Assembly (NCBI RefSeq): GCF_032854445.1
Contig: NC_088307.1
Span: forward strand, 13,342,017-13,406,016
DNA length: 64,000 nucleotides
From: Liolophura sinensis
Lineage: Eukaryota > Mollusca > Polyplacophora > Chitonida > Chitonidae
Reading direction: 5' to 3'
Shown: positions 1-13,700 of the stretch, one piece after another
How positions within the stretch are numbered: the first letter of the stretch is position 1
Layout: each line of letters opens with the position of its first letter
The notes under the pieces: model-generated
The model's database searches: none
Seen by the model: only the letters and a program-made list of their open reading frames with translations
Told to the model about the DNA's origin: nothing
Translations under genes and position numbers: made by a program

Positions 1-91
1 CCAAATCGTATCTAGCATACATCTCCGAATCTTGTTTTCCCTTGCACCACTTTCTAATGTATGCATTTCTGTAAAATTGAGTTTTAATGTC

Positions 92-235
92 GTCACATGG
101 CGATTCGGTGTGTGTTACATACATCGTGTTCTTGTGGCAGAGCGATTCCATGCTGTCACATTATAATCCACAATGTCACATTATAATCACTCGGGGTCAA
201 CCAGTCTTGTTTCCTTGCTCTAATCTCGTTAAGGA
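92..235 (+). repeat. SINE family C fragment
   Basis: Fragment of a tRNA-SINE-like repeat. It shares the blocks 'ttcttgtggcag' and 'cattataat...gggtcaaccagtc' with the longer copy near 57715-58075. No head or tail is visible, so this is a decayed internal piece. Confidence 0.5.
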
Positions 236-3200
236 TGTTAACTACGTTAATGTTTATTAGCCAGATGGACGCGGTCAACCATACTTGTAAAATTCACAGT
301 TCACAGTGTAACTATATACACACGAGCTCCTCCCTAAAAAAGTATGATTTCCATTTGGCCTGGGACATTTGTAAAAGTTTCACAATTACGTGGTTCGTTT
401 TTAATCCCCCACTTGTCGACATCATAAAAAACTGTCCGCCCTCATATAAGAAAAGAATTCTTAAGTGTGGAATTAAATAACTGTGAAATAAATAAATGAA
501 TCAATAATCTGTCCGCAAGAGGGGTACTGTTGCTGTTACATTTCGTTGGCCATGCATGAGACTTGTTTTTTCACACGGTATATATCTTTAAACTTTAATC
601 GAATGAAAATTCAAGCTTAATGCATTTTATAAGTCGGAACGATAAATGCACCGTGTGAAAAGGGCTTACGTAAAATGATCTAAAGTTTCGCCCTGGGATT
701 CTGAAGGTGTATCCCATAATTCATTGCGTTGATTGTGGTTTTTACTGACTGGGAGGCCGCGGAAGAGCATCAGGGGATTATACTAACAGTTCAAGGATGT
801 TATAAACAAGCCCACGCTTCACTGAGCAGTGAAGTCTATGCTCCTACCACCAACAGTTCATGTTTTCCTCAGTTTTAATCATTATAATTTTACTACATGT
901 ACTTCGCAACAGGTTGCTTGTTTTATTGTCGTTTCTGGTATTTTGTGATAAATGGGAATGTAACAGAAAACTCTGTGGAGGTTAAACGTGACTACCCAGT
1001 GCGTTTTTAAACTGCAGGGCTACATATAGATACAAGCGACTTACAATCACACGACTCGACATTTCCACGTGTCTACCCATCGATAATCAAAGCGATAATC
1101 TTATCTGTCGCTAGTGACACGTAAATCACGTCTGGACAAAACTGTATACAGGAAATCTTCAAACACTTTGTTTATAAAGCCAGTGACGGGTGTTGTGCGT
1201 CACTCCTAATATGATAACAACAACGCCTGTCTGCCGATACGCCAGACTCGCTCACAGTGCTACCGAAAAGGGTTAAAAGCAAAAGTTTTCGGAAACCTCG
1301 CCTGGAGTATGTTATTGTGTTTATTGGGGGTTCCCGATATAAAATCGCGGGAAAAGGAACTCTGCTGCAATAGGAGAACAGTTCCGACTGTAAAGAAACG
1401 AAATGTTCGTGTAGACTGAAAGTTGATGACAGATATTTCTCCGTGAAATTTGTTTTTAGCCAAAATACATTTGTATACATATTTGCACACATATTTATTC
1501 ATAACGAGGGCTCTCAGCTGACAACCGTTCCCCAGATAACGGCCTGATGTGACTTCTACGTCTAACCCGAATAATTGGTTCGTCTGCAGTGTACATTGTG
1601 TTTATTTCTTGATTGGTGTGACCATTCTTTCAGACATTGTTTGGAATTTAAAGGTTTGTAATAGACATCAACTGTCTTAATACTTTCTTTGAATTTCAGT
1701 CATGGGTGTATGTAGAGATGTATATGTAGGCCTACGAGTCGGGAGACCTGCACACTTCACTGTCCGTGACTGGACCACAGGTGGCGAGGTTCAGCAACCA
1801 GATAAGTGCCATGCGGGCTAATGAACGCGGTGGGGGGGATGGGGGGGGGGGGCTAATCACCCTCTTTTGTCATCTTGCCGCCAACTCAGATCGTACGGAA
1901 GTAAACGCAAGTAACTAACGGGCGAAATGAAACGGCCATTTATCGTTATAAGACCGTCATAACTATGCCATTGCGCATGTATCTGCAAGGAAATCTGGCT
2001 AACAATATTCAATCTAGGGTACACTGACCTACATAAGGCTGTTGACATAGCGCTTAGGGCAATCCATGGTTTATTTTGAAGCCTATATATCGCCTATAGA
2101 TTGCGTGCATCATTCATTAGAATGGAAACGCCATTAAACAAACTACCACCAACTGTCACCCTATATGTCTCCTGTGTGTAAATTCTTAACTTTATACCTA
2201 CATCGCCAGACTTCCGGCTGTATCCATTCAAAGAAATCAAGTTTCTACAGCGGATGGAATGACTGTCCAGACTTTTGTCCTAAATTCGGAATCGAATGTT
2301 CTGCCTTTTGTAGATGGCCTCCCTGTTTGCATTGCCCGCAGCTATATCTGCTTGAGAGATAAAGCCAAATTTCTCAATCTCTCCTTTGACTGGTCAGCTC
2401 AAATGTGACGTATAAAGCAGAATAATTAAGTAAAGAGAGACGCTGCTTTGACAACGCTCAGCACATTAGAGGGTTTATCTGTATGTCACGACGCGTGAAC
2501 GATTACTGACCGAAAGGCTTCACAAGTATTTGCAAAAAAGGTGTGTACAGTCTTAATGTTTTGAACTGAACTACGTGCACGTACCACCGAAAAAGCGTCG
2601 ACATGGGTGGAATGGGTATAAGACGTCTGGGTATAATTCTGTTCTCACCTACTTTAAATATTAAGTTAATCATCACACGAGAGATTAATAAAAGGTGTAG
2701 TCTGAAGAACGTGTTAAGCCCAATATTAACATACCCCAGAGTTCTCCATATGCACGGTAAACGTACCTACGGCAAAAAGTAAGTGGAATTTAAGTACACA
2801 AAATAGCTTTTTGACATTATGGTTGAATAATCTAGGTATCACAATCAGAAAACTAACATTGTCACGAATCATCAAGATTACCATAATCAAATATTTAAAT
2901 ATTTTACAGCATGTATTTTAAAGGAAAACAAAAAAGGGTATTTTGAGACAAGGTTTTTCACTCATCTGATTATGATTATCTTTAATTTTAAAGCGCGTTT
3001 CTGACCATCGCACACCAGGGGGATTTTAAAACTAATCAGTAACATAAAAGCCGCTTTTCGTCAAAACTTTACACTACTTAGACATCAAGTAATGACTCCT
3101 CCCAGCACTTCCACTGATACCTCTGTGGGTTTTGGTGTTGTCAAGCATTTGAACCAGTCAGAATGGGTGATTCGTTACTCGCCTTCTGGCCTTTTAACAA

Positions 3201-3465
3201 AGCGGGTCAAGCGTCACACTTTATACATCACATTTCTCCGTTTATATATTCTCGCAACACACATCGGTATATTAGTCCTACCGCAAGCACAGCAGCGCCT
3301 CTATTTGGGTCTCTTGGCTAATCCGAGTCTCTGATTTCTGCCTCAATGTAGATACCAGTGAAAAAGCCAAGTTTACTTCCCGGGAAACACAGAAGCAAAA
3401 CTTCCATGCGCCCCTGTAGTGGGTATGCTGATAGTAGATACAAGTAGATCTTGTCAGCATGGAGC
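236..3465. other. Stretch without a recognisable gene
   Basis: No open frame here resembles a known protein; the frames are short and AT-driven. A G-run lies near 1833-1852. I see no RNA gene. It probably belongs to an intron or to the 3' side of the GPCR gene read from the minus strand, but no exon could be found. Confidence 0.4.
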
Positions 3466-4345
3466 TGCTGACAGATAGGATTGAGACTGGAGTTACTTTA
3501 GCTCTAGTTAGGGACAAGCCACATATAGCGAACTGCTACCGCGCAGTACTTCATTGAGGCTGGAGTTACTTCAGATCTAGTAAGGGACAAGCCACATATA
3601 GGGAAATGCTACCAGATAGGTCTTTATGGAGACTGGAGTTCCTTCAGATCTTGTTACGGACAAGTCACATATAGGGAAATGCTACCAGATAGGTCTTTAT
3701 GGAGACTGGAGTTCCTTCAGATCTTGTTACGGACTAGTCACATAGGGAAATGCTACCAGATAGGTCTTTATGGAGACTGGAGTTCCTTCAGATTTTGTTA
3801 CGGACAAGTCACATATAGGGAAATGCTACCAGATAGGTCTTTATGGAGACTGGAGTTCCTTCAGATCTTGTTACGGACAAGTCACATATAGGGAAATGCT
3901 ACCAGATAGGTCTTTATGGAGACTGGAGTTCCTTCAGATCTTGTTACGGACAAGTCACATATAGGGAAATGCTACTAGATAAGTCTTTATGGAGACTGGA
4001 GTTCCTTCAGATCTTGTTACGGACAAGTCACATATAGGGAAATGCTACTAGATAAGTCTTTATGGAGACTGGAGTTCCTTCAGATCTTGTTACAGACAAG
4101 TCACATATAGGGAAATGCTACCAGATAGGTCTTTATGGAGACTGGAGTTCCTTCAGATCTTGTTACGGACAAGTCACGTATAGGGAAATGCTACCAGATA
4201 GGTCTTTATGGAGACTGGAGTTCCTTCAGATCTTGTTACGGACAAGTCACATATGGGGAAATGTTACCAGATAGGTCTTTATTTAGACTGGAGTTACTTA
4301 AGATCTAGTTAGGGAAAATCACATACTGTGAACTGTTACAAGATC
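3466..4345. repeat. 73-bp minisatellite, about 10 clean units
   Basis: Direct tandem repeats of 73 bp. Unit anchors (gggaaatgctac) lie at 3601, 3674, 3745, 3818, 3891, 3964, 4037, 4110, 4183 and 4256. Central units are nearly identical and both edges are degenerate. Most units carry an AGATCT. Since 73 is not a multiple of 3, the short open frames across it are by-products of the repeat. Confidence 0.95.
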
Positions 4346-4582
4346 GGACTTCAATGAGTTTGGGTAAAGTAAATATGTGCTACCATTTATCTCAAATGTC
4401 ATAACTAGCTAAACAAACATCATAAACCGTGATGTAGCATATAACATAAAACAATCATTTATTGTAATGTTATACAGAAAACCAACCTCTTACCCCCAAG
4501 ACTTAGGAGTCTTTCTTTCTTAAACATCATTTAGTCAACTGCTGGTCAGCGTTTTGATGTTATGCTTCGTTAAATGTGACAA

Positions 4583-4730
4583 CACAGCATTCTGAGTAAT
4601 TCTAGACCAGTGACGTTAAAATAAAACTTTCACTGAGTTAAACTGACAAGAGACCGGATTTCACCGGACCTGACGCGTGGTATTTCCAACTATCACATTG
4701 CTGCAAACTATACCTCTCGATGGTGTCGTT
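4583..4730 (+). repeat. Dispersed repeat R, partial copy
   Basis: Shares 'gacaacacagcatt', 'gtaattctagaccagtgacg' and a block ending 'tatttcaccgg' with the copies at about 9137-9420 and, inverted, 40345-40625 and 52960-53240. The middle is missing here. Unclassified family. Confidence 0.6.
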
Positions 4731-4789
4731 TTGTTAGCTATATTTCTGTAAAGTGCTACATCAGTCCTAAGAGACTCCAGGTTGAAATA

Positions 4790-5095
4790 TTAAACTGAAT
4801 ATGAAGGATATCCTATGGAATGTAGCTAGCACTGCGGTTCAAAAATTTTACGTTGAATAACGCTATTTAACCCCTATAAGTGAAGAGTCCGGAAAAACAA
4901 AATCTTGTAAAATTGTTTCTGTAAAATTTTCCTGATGTGACGTAGTAATATTGCTTTTGTGACGATGAATCAGGTCGATATGACGTCGCGAAATGACGTC
5001 ATGCGCGTTTGAAAGTACGACGTCATTTATTTGCTATAAGTGAGTGATGGGTGACGTCAAGTGTTCTTGAAAGACGTCACACTAGGCAAAATTGG
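4790..5095 (+). repeat. Dispersed repeat S with a cluster of TGACGTCA-like sites
   Basis: Matches the copy at about 24711-25040 through blocks such as 'tatttaaccc', 'aaaaacaaaatctt' and 'gtaaaattttc'. The right half carries about five GACGTC or GACGTCA motifs within 100 bp (about 4980-5080), resembling cAMP-response elements. Whether they bind anything is unknown. Confidence 0.5.
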
Positions 5096-5807
5096 AAACA
5101 GCAGAAAACTTTTGTTTCCGTATTATCCGTCCGAACTAACAACAACGGCTTCAATACAATGTGTTTTTTCTACAATTTAAGACAGCAATTCAAACTATAT
5201 CGATCCTTATCATTTAACCTTGTCTTTCATACATGTATTAACACTAAAGTAGCTCTTTAACTAGAATGACCAGCAACATGCAGATGGTCGTGTGTTTCCC
5301 CGTCTTTATCACCATAATTTTTGAAACAAAATACCAATCATATGAAGAAATAAATAAGATTTATACGTTGTTTGTGACATTACTGGCAAGGCTACCATAC
5401 ATGGACATCGACCGTTCGGTTTCGCTTGGCTCAAGTGTCTTGGAATTGTCTATTGGTAATTAATCGTTAAAGGGTCGATCTGCCTGTAGTCAAACTAATT
5501 TCGCCTCAGGAAAGTTACACTTCTCGGCTTCTTCCCATGACAATTCACATTAGAAATCGACCTTTTATGGACACTGGATGATCGTACAAAGGAAGCATTC
5601 AACAGTTACTGTGGCCTAAATGTGTCTCGTTTCAAAACAACCTGCCGTTTTCTGGACTTCCATCAAGATGTATATTGTGGAAGAGATCGAAGCCCTGGCT
5701 AAATACTTCGTGGCAAATGTCATCCCTTTCCTGCATTATTGTTCGCATCATTAATTCAGTCATGATCTACACGAATTTATACTACAGGAAAAGTGAACAA
5801 AATCTTC
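5096..5807. other. Stretch without a recognisable gene
   Basis: Only short open frames with no protein similarity I recognise. No repeat family seen elsewhere in the window was identified. Confidence 0.35.
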
Positions 5808-5996
5808 TTATTATTTATTTATTTATTTATTTTATTGGTGTTTTTACGCCGTATTCAGGGATATTTCACTTATACGACGGCGGCCAGCATTGTGGTGGGA
5901 GGATACAGGGCAGAGCCCGGGGGAAACCCACGACCATCCACAGGGTGCTGCCAGACTTTCTCACATACGGCCGGAGAGGAAGCCAGCATGGACTTA
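5808..5996 (-). repeat. SINE family B, 5'-truncated
   Basis: Reverse copy of the abundant tRNA-derived SINE. It has an (ATTT)n tail, then the inverted 3' block 'gtatttcacttatacgacgg'-like, and runs into the 'ggccggagaggaagccagca' block. The tRNA-like head is missing. Confidence 0.85.
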
Positions 5997-6329
5997 TAAT
6001 TATTTAACACCATATTTGCTTATTAGCATATTCGATCGCTGCCAGTTTTATCGGGGGGAGGGGGGGGCATTTAGTGTATTAAACCATCCACCATTTGCAA
6101 GTTGCTTTCGAGCCTTCCCATGTGTGAGGTACAGATTAGCGCACCATATTTGGTGGAAGAGAAGATGTCTTTAACGAACGTTACCCGTTGCAAAAGGCCA
6201 CAAAAGCGTCATCACAAAGGCCCTATGGGCAGCGAAAGTGGGAGAAGCTGAATGAAGTAGAACTTCATATAAAACGACATCAATATCGCAAATGGCCACA
6301 GTTCACACCCGCGCGGTTGTATGTACAGT

Positions 6330-6597
6330 TATATTTATTTATTTATTTATTATTTATTTGATTGGTTTTTACTCTGTACTCAAGAATATTTCACATATGT
6401 GACGTGGTGGAAGGAAACCGGGCAGGGCCTGGGGAAACACACGACCATCCGCAGGATGCGGAAGACCTTCCCACTTACGACCAAAGAGGAAGCCAGCATT
6501 AGCTGGATTTGAACTCACAACGACAGCATTGGTGGGAGGCTCCTGGGTCATTGCGCTTTGCTGGCGTGCTATCTCCCCCTCGGCCACGGGGGCCCCC
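6330..6597 (-). repeat. SINE family B, near full length
   Basis: Complete arrangement on the minus strand: tRNA-like head ending near 6597, a B-box-like segment around 'gagttcaaatccagc', the body, and an (AAAT)n tail near 6330-6360. Moderately diverged from younger copies in the window. Confidence 0.85.
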
Positions 6598-7725
6598 TGT
6601 GCAGTTATATGCGCTCCGCCCAATTACATAAAAGCGCCATTAACATCATCTTGCTTGCTACACCTTAGACTTCTTGTGCTTCGTAAACACGATTCAAAAT
6701 ATTCTTTTCTAAACTTCACCTATCTTGGTTTATTGATAAGCTGTATTAGAGAACACCTTCAGACTTGCTGAGCCTACTGGCGACCCCAAATACACCCGAT
6801 TCACACAAATAATAACCATGATGTTTTTGGTCCGTTCTCGCCTTGAGCCTGGGTGAGTGAATCGCCACCGGATCCCCTCCGACAACCGCAGCTGCTCATG
6901 TGGGCATTCCGGGATGATTACACACCTTTGCTTCATGCGCGAACTAGTAACTACAGAGAACACAATCAGAATTCCACTTTACTACAACCCCAACCTCCCC
7001 TTCCTTTTCAACCGAGTATTTGCATAGCTTTTTTTTCAAAATTAAACACATCGGACTAATCACCAAATTAATTCCTTGTTAAATTAAAACGCCAAAATAA
7101 ACACAACGGAATAAATACAGGCGCACGACTGGCTTTTCAGGTAGAAATTCTCAAAGTCCTCCATCTTTCAAAATGCACCTCGAAGGAGAGTGCCTTAGTC
7201 ACTTGGTTTGTTTGACCAAGAAAAGCCAACATGGCACCTGAATGAGTAAACATGGAAAATGCTCCGCTCCCAGCACCCACAAACAAGTTGGACAAAAACT
7301 TCCCCAAATATCAGGGGTGTCTGAAACAGAGAAATGAAAGGTAGCAATGTGTATTTACCTACATCACTAACCACTCCATATTCCACATGGTAGGTAACTG
7401 CACTGAATTGCCACTTTACATCCAAGTCAGTACATTTCGGGTTAAATATGCTCAAGGCACCATGTGGTCCACGGCTATACAAATAGGAAATGGTTTCTGC
7501 TATTTGCCTGTTTCAGACCGGTCTGAGTGAGTGGGAACATTTGATCACTCAATAGGGTATCTTTGCTCGATCGGTGGTGACATAGGTCCAAACTAAGTCC
7601 CCCACTGCTGTCTCAGAATGAATTACTAAGACGTGTCCATTTCCCCTTAAGGGTGAAAAGGCTTTTCAGTGGCATTTAATCCGAACTCAGACATTATAAT
7701 CGTAAAAGAAATTACTCTGACTTAC
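6598..7725. other. Stretch without a recognisable gene
   Basis: Minus-strand frames around 7195-7482 are open, and a possible acceptor lies near 7320. No frame there continues the GPCR with transmembrane character, so I do not call an exon. Confidence 0.35.
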
Positions 7726-10700
7726 CCACAAGACAGAATGGGAATACCATTGTCGTGACGACCAAATCCGCAAGCGAAAGGTTGACAATAAACATGTTGC
7801 CTGTGGTTCTCAGGCGCGCAGATACGAGGACAGCCCCGATCACCTGCAGAAAACAAAACGATTAATTGACTGATTGTTCTATTCATACCTTGGCACGTTT
7901 TCTGGGATTAATGCGTCATTTACTTAAGAAATAATGTTCGCATCAAGGTAGTTTAACGGTAGTTTTACACCAAATCGATGTGGAAGAGTTTATATTTTAG
8001 GCCGAGGTGGATAGCGTGCCAGCGCGGCGCATTGACCCAGCAGCCTCTCACGTGGTCCCCCCCCCCCCTCCCCCGGCTCTGCCCGGTTCCCTTTCACCAT
8101 GTGTCGAATGAGTGAAATATTTTTGGGTAGAGCGTTAAACACCAATAAATCAACAAATAAAATAAATAAAATACAATATCAGTGAGAAATCCAAAGTGAA
8201 AATGAATTCAGGGAAACTCAATATGCAGGTATGCCCAAACAAACATGTTCCTATTTATATAGAAGATATATAAGGTTGATGTAAACAACAATTACAAAAA
8301 TTAAGGCATGACACAAATAAAAACTGCGCTAGACTTAATAATGCCATTAAGCTGCAACCCGCGCACGAACTCGTCCCTATGTATTTAGCCATTCATGTGG
8401 AAATGACAATCTTGTAATAGTAGCAGGTGCAGAAATCTACAGATTCATCGTAATCTCTGCACTTATGTATCCATTATAATTTACAACTGGACACTCAAAG
8501 CAGCTGGAGCTGCATTCGGGATACGAAGTAATACCCTAGTATATACAGATGAGGAACTGGTAATCTGGTTACCATGACAACAAGGTTACCATGGCAACCA
8601 ATGGACAAATGTTAAGCACGACACATCTTAAGCGCTGTATTTTTATATCCGTCAAAAACTCGGATACAAATGGCGGGGACGTGGTGTCATAATACAAAAT
8701 TTAGGGCGTATGGAAAAGAAAAAACAACAGAAGCGTAAACCAAAAAACAGCAACAAAAAGTACCCGTCTTGAAAACCTGTTCTGGGCAGTGACATGGAGC
8801 TCTTCAGACTTGTGAGCGGTACTATCCTGGATCCATATTTACCAAACATCTTAAGTCAAAACTTTGCATGCAGATTCTTTACTGCAGATCAATGTAACTA
8901 CAAATTTGAGCTTTTTTCTAGTGTTGAGTTTGGCACTTTGTATAATGAGTTGCTTGATAAACACGACCCAGCAGCGTATCCCCAGGTGACCCAACTCATT
9001 ATTGTTCGGATTCCGACTTTTATTGGACTGTTTAGTAACTAGGGCACGCAAGGTTGAATCCAAGTCTTGAACAGGAAGTTTGTAGATTGCTTCGATCTGA
9101 TTGGTTATGAGACAACAAGCTGTCGACAACCTACGAGTGATCATTTGAGACAACACAGTAATTCTAGACGAATAACGTTTAATGAATAGCAATTAACATC
9201 AGTGCATTTTCTTACCTAATTCCGGTTAAGTCGTGATGCCAGGGGACGTGTAAATTGCTACTATTTATGCATTTACTTGAACATCTAGAATAAAACCCTA
9301 ATTGAGGTAAAATAACAAGAGGCTGTATTTCACCTGTTACGTGTGACTAGTTGCCAACAATCATACTGCTGTCGCTGCTCTGGTATTTGTCTCTGCATGT
9401 ACATCTTTAATTATTCTGAGGACCTTCTCTTCCCTTCCACCAATATGGTGTATGTGCATAGCTGTGCATCAGTATGACGTTAAACGATAGCCGAACTTTC
9501 AGTCATCGTATATTAAAGTGAAACGTTACTGAATACACTCACTAAAAAAGACTGTGTACAAATTTGTACATCCACAGTGACATGTGTACCACTGATACAG
9601 TTGTCACTGTGGATGTGTTACACAAATTACGTGATTTGTGTAGTGCTGATACATAAATTATACACGTTATTTTTTTGCCCAATATACTGTGTACCATTCG
9701 CACAAAAAAGCTGTAGGACAGCTGCATCAATTTCATTGAGAGTTTCAATGCTGCATGGACGACACGTAAATCCCTTATACTACATTCGTGCTCGTTTTGG
9801 AATTTCTCGAAAATGACCCTATATTTATTGTCCTTTAAATGACTTAGGAATTTGCATTCAAGCGTGTCCATGCATCAGCTGACTAATAAAATCATGAATA
9901 GAATGGATGGATCCAACACATCCGACGTTCCACCACCCCTTCTCGTGACAACGGTACTTTTCATTTCATTCCCGGTGAAAGCAATCATCACGTCATGACG
10001 TCACAGAAAGATGGAACATTTGTAACCAGTGTGTGGGGCATTCCGTTGACCTATTTGCAACAACATTGCTTATGATTGGTCAATTGCGTGTTCTTGATTG
10101 ACAGTTCGGAAAGCTCTGTTATTCAGTATATGTATTGTTCCTTCCGTTGGCGTCTCATTATTCTTGATAAGCTGCTTATCTACTCATCAAAAATGGCTGT
10201 GTACAAATTTACACATCGACAAAGACATGTGTCTCAAATACACATGTTATTGCAGATATGTTACACAAATTACGCGGTTTGTGGTACACAAAACTATATA
10301 AATGTGGATGTGTATTTTTGCCGCAATATACAGCGTACCACTAGGACACAGCTATCTGAGAGTATTGTGAATCGAAAAATAAATTATGTTGGGATGTTTT
10401 TTTCCTAAATCCACGCGTGACTGAATTTGTCGACAAAGTATAAATGAGCCTCAGATGTGTGTCTAATGTCAGTCATGGCATTGTGTGTGGGTTGGTCCAA
10501 TAAACATCCTCTCTTGGACACCTCGGGGTACACTATAGAAATGGTGGATTTTGGAAGGCTGCAGACGACAGCTAGGAAACTAAGACGAAGCCTGTCCAAA
10601 TGACCGCACAGCGAAGTTAACAGGTTTCTTCCTGACATCCTGAACAGGCTGACATTTTACTGGAGGCCAGATCGGTCAAAAGTGACGAGGGCCTAATAAA

Positions 10701-13700
10701 AGATCTTCACCAGCCTTGACTTTCCTAACCAAATCGATAAGTTATACCTTTCGGTGAAAACGTATAGCGACTACGAGGACAGATTGGTTATTTCTTTAGT
10801 TATATATTTTTTTTAAATGATTGAATGGTTTCTGAGTATTTCAACCCTATCGTGGCGATCTTTGTGATTTAGAATGTGAAATTATATTTCCTACACTATA
10901 AAAACTATATTTGTTAAATTAAACATTATATAGTATTTTCTGAGTGGTGGAACAATAGATTCTGTTAGTGCGGCACAGTATAACTTTGGCCTAATATAAA
11001 ACAATGCCGCGTCACCTCGATAACGAGACGCCGCTACACGGATTTTCAACACAAACATGGACTCGTACTATACCACTCAACAATGTACAAAACAGTTCAC
11101 AATAATCTAACTGAATATTCTGTCGCGTTTCAGAGAAAATCTTATTCTGTGAATTTAACAAAATAGTTTTCAGCGTGTATTTATTCATTTGTTTATTCAT
11201 TTGATTGGTGTTTTACACCGTACCCAAGAATATTTCACTTACACAACGGCGGCCACATGCACCTTGGTCTTGTCGCACAAACTCGCCCACGCGAACTCAG
11301 CCCAGTTTTGTTCTATATATTACATCTCGTAAACAGATAGGCCTACACGTGACAGAGAAACCCGTGATCAGCCCCTGGGCTGAGCAAAGCTATATAACGT
11401 TATGCAGATGATCAGTCTCGTTTAGTGTAAAGGGTGTATGTGAGGTGTCCATTTCTGGTGTCTTCGGCATGGCTTTCCAGTGACGCAGCACCATGAAACC
11501 CAGTCTGCACGCTTCAGTTAAGCACACACCGTCGTGGTATGATCGGATATGAAACCTCTCAAGCAAACAAACAAACAGTGGTTGCAACAACATTCATGAT
11601 GATTTTCAATACACAGCAAACTTTTAAAGGAGAAGAAAAGTTAAAACCATGACACTATAGGCTGAGAAGAGCACATTTTTTTCTATCTAGTGGTGCCTGT
11701 TGCATAATTTTGTGATTTTTCCTCGCCATACACGTAAAGCCTGAGAACGGCAAAGCTGGCACAAATCACTGAGTCCATCGCGTTCTCCATCTTTAACACA
11801 CTGTAATTTTATGCTGGGGGTGTGTTGCCTCTCAGCCAGTGAGAGTCGTTAAAACTGGCCTCGGACCCCCATTAATTTTCCATAAGCGACAATGTTAACG
11901 TCTAGCGCTGTAGCTCAGTCCCAAACAGTCTGTGGCTAATAAGCTTTGGTGCATATCTGGCCCAGCCTGTGAGAAAGAAGCCATAAAAATCTTGACATAG
12001 GTTGACCGTCAAAATCTGGACCTTTCCATGCCGGCAGCTGGGAGGCGTGCCTAGCAACGCCAAGGGGACGTCACTCGCAGCCTCATCACTACCTCACACC
12101 TTGTGTCCTCTCACCCAGAATTTCAAAGTTTAGACAGTTTCCAGCATTTTAATACCAAGCATGCACCTGTGCACCAAAAATGGACGCCTGGGAGCGAAAA
12201 AAGACTTTATACCCTAAAATTCACAGAACTACAAACGGAAGTTGTAATGGGGGTCTGTGTCCAACTGCCACCTTGTTCGTTCGCGTTCACTCGGAACCTA
12301 CGTCCAACATTCCAGTTTCCCGATCGTTAAGCGGAAAACGAACTGTCCTAACACAAAAGATTTCAGGACTAGTTCTTAGCGGATTTTAGCTCTGACTTTA
12401 TTTATAATTTATCGAGTTACATATTAGAATTTTTTATGGCATGCGCCTGCGAGGATATGTATACCCTTTTCAATGGTATTTGTTTGATATTTAAATTTTC
12501 TTCTCCTTTAATGATGTTTTTATAGATCTGGCGCTAGCCAGATCCTTTTCAGTGGCGAATTCGGGACGACGAAAACCCAGGTTACTCAATACAAAGCTGC
12601 ACTCCAGGAAAGTAAACCCAAAAGATATAAGTATTGAAGACAATCGGGGGTTTTGTACCTGGAATATAGGCCTACATATGAAACCTAATTTATACTTTAA
12701 AGTTAACATTGCGTTATTTTAATCGTGAAAAACGCTTTCATGGGGTTCAGAATTAAAGACGGATGTGCGTCCGGTTTTCTTCGCTGTAAAGTTTCTCACG
12801 TGTCGTATGTGAGAAACTGTGACGACTTGCATGCACCGCGTATACATATATTCAACCCCTGTTGATTTCTTGTAACCATTTCTTTGATATGCCCTTTCAG
12901 AGCTAACCGTAACAAAACGCACGAACGCCGCTACATTTACTACAATATGTCCAAAAATTCAACTATGATCTTGCACATCGTGTCCAAACTGATGCACGAG
13001 GCACAGGAGATCAGTCAATCTTTACGACAGCCCTTTTCTCTTACGCCAATTTTTCAAAGCGCGTCTTAAATTGCTTACGTAAACAACAACAACATAGGTG
13101 TTGAAAAACGCTAATACTTCCTTCGTCTCATAAAATCAAGAATACCCATTTAACCAGTCATGACCAGTATTATTTTATCAACCGGATGTGACCCACAATG
13201 GTTAGAAATATTCCTTTCTCACGTCTAATATTATGATGACGTCACATGAGAGACGGTAATATAGCAGACCTTCCGCCGCAATCAGTTTTTAACAAAAAAA
13301 GCACAAACTCACACACAAGGTGTCTGGCTTTCTATCCAAAAGCTAACACGTAGTCCGCCTTTCTTAAGTAAGTGATGAAGCCTGCGTGACACAGCAGAGG
13401 GAAACGATCACGATAATGTTAAACCACGATAACATAACGTTAAGCCACGTCGACGAGAGCTGGATTCGAACTCACGTCCTCAGTGGCTTGTGGTCTAAGC
13501 TACAGAATTCAACACTGTTGCCCGGTATATAGCAAAGTGAACGGAGCTCTCTCCCCACCTCCCCCACCCATTCAACCCCCAAATATTTTCTAGAATTCCT
13601 ATAAAGTCCTATATTTATATGGTATCCTATAAATGTCCTATATTTTCAGAAATATTCCTATAATTTTTCCTCTTTTTGTTGGAAACAAAAACATCGGGTG

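Noticed and set aside
5675-6623. Several 60-110 codon frames on both strands
   Set aside because: They run through two SINE B copies.
7195-7482. Minus-strand frame near a possible acceptor, considered as GPCR exon 3
   Set aside because: Phase 1 continuation gives no transmembrane helix and no conserved Cys or DRY-like motif.
12046-12057. X-box-like gtgcctagcaac
   Set aside because: Departs from the RFX consensus on one arm and stands alone.
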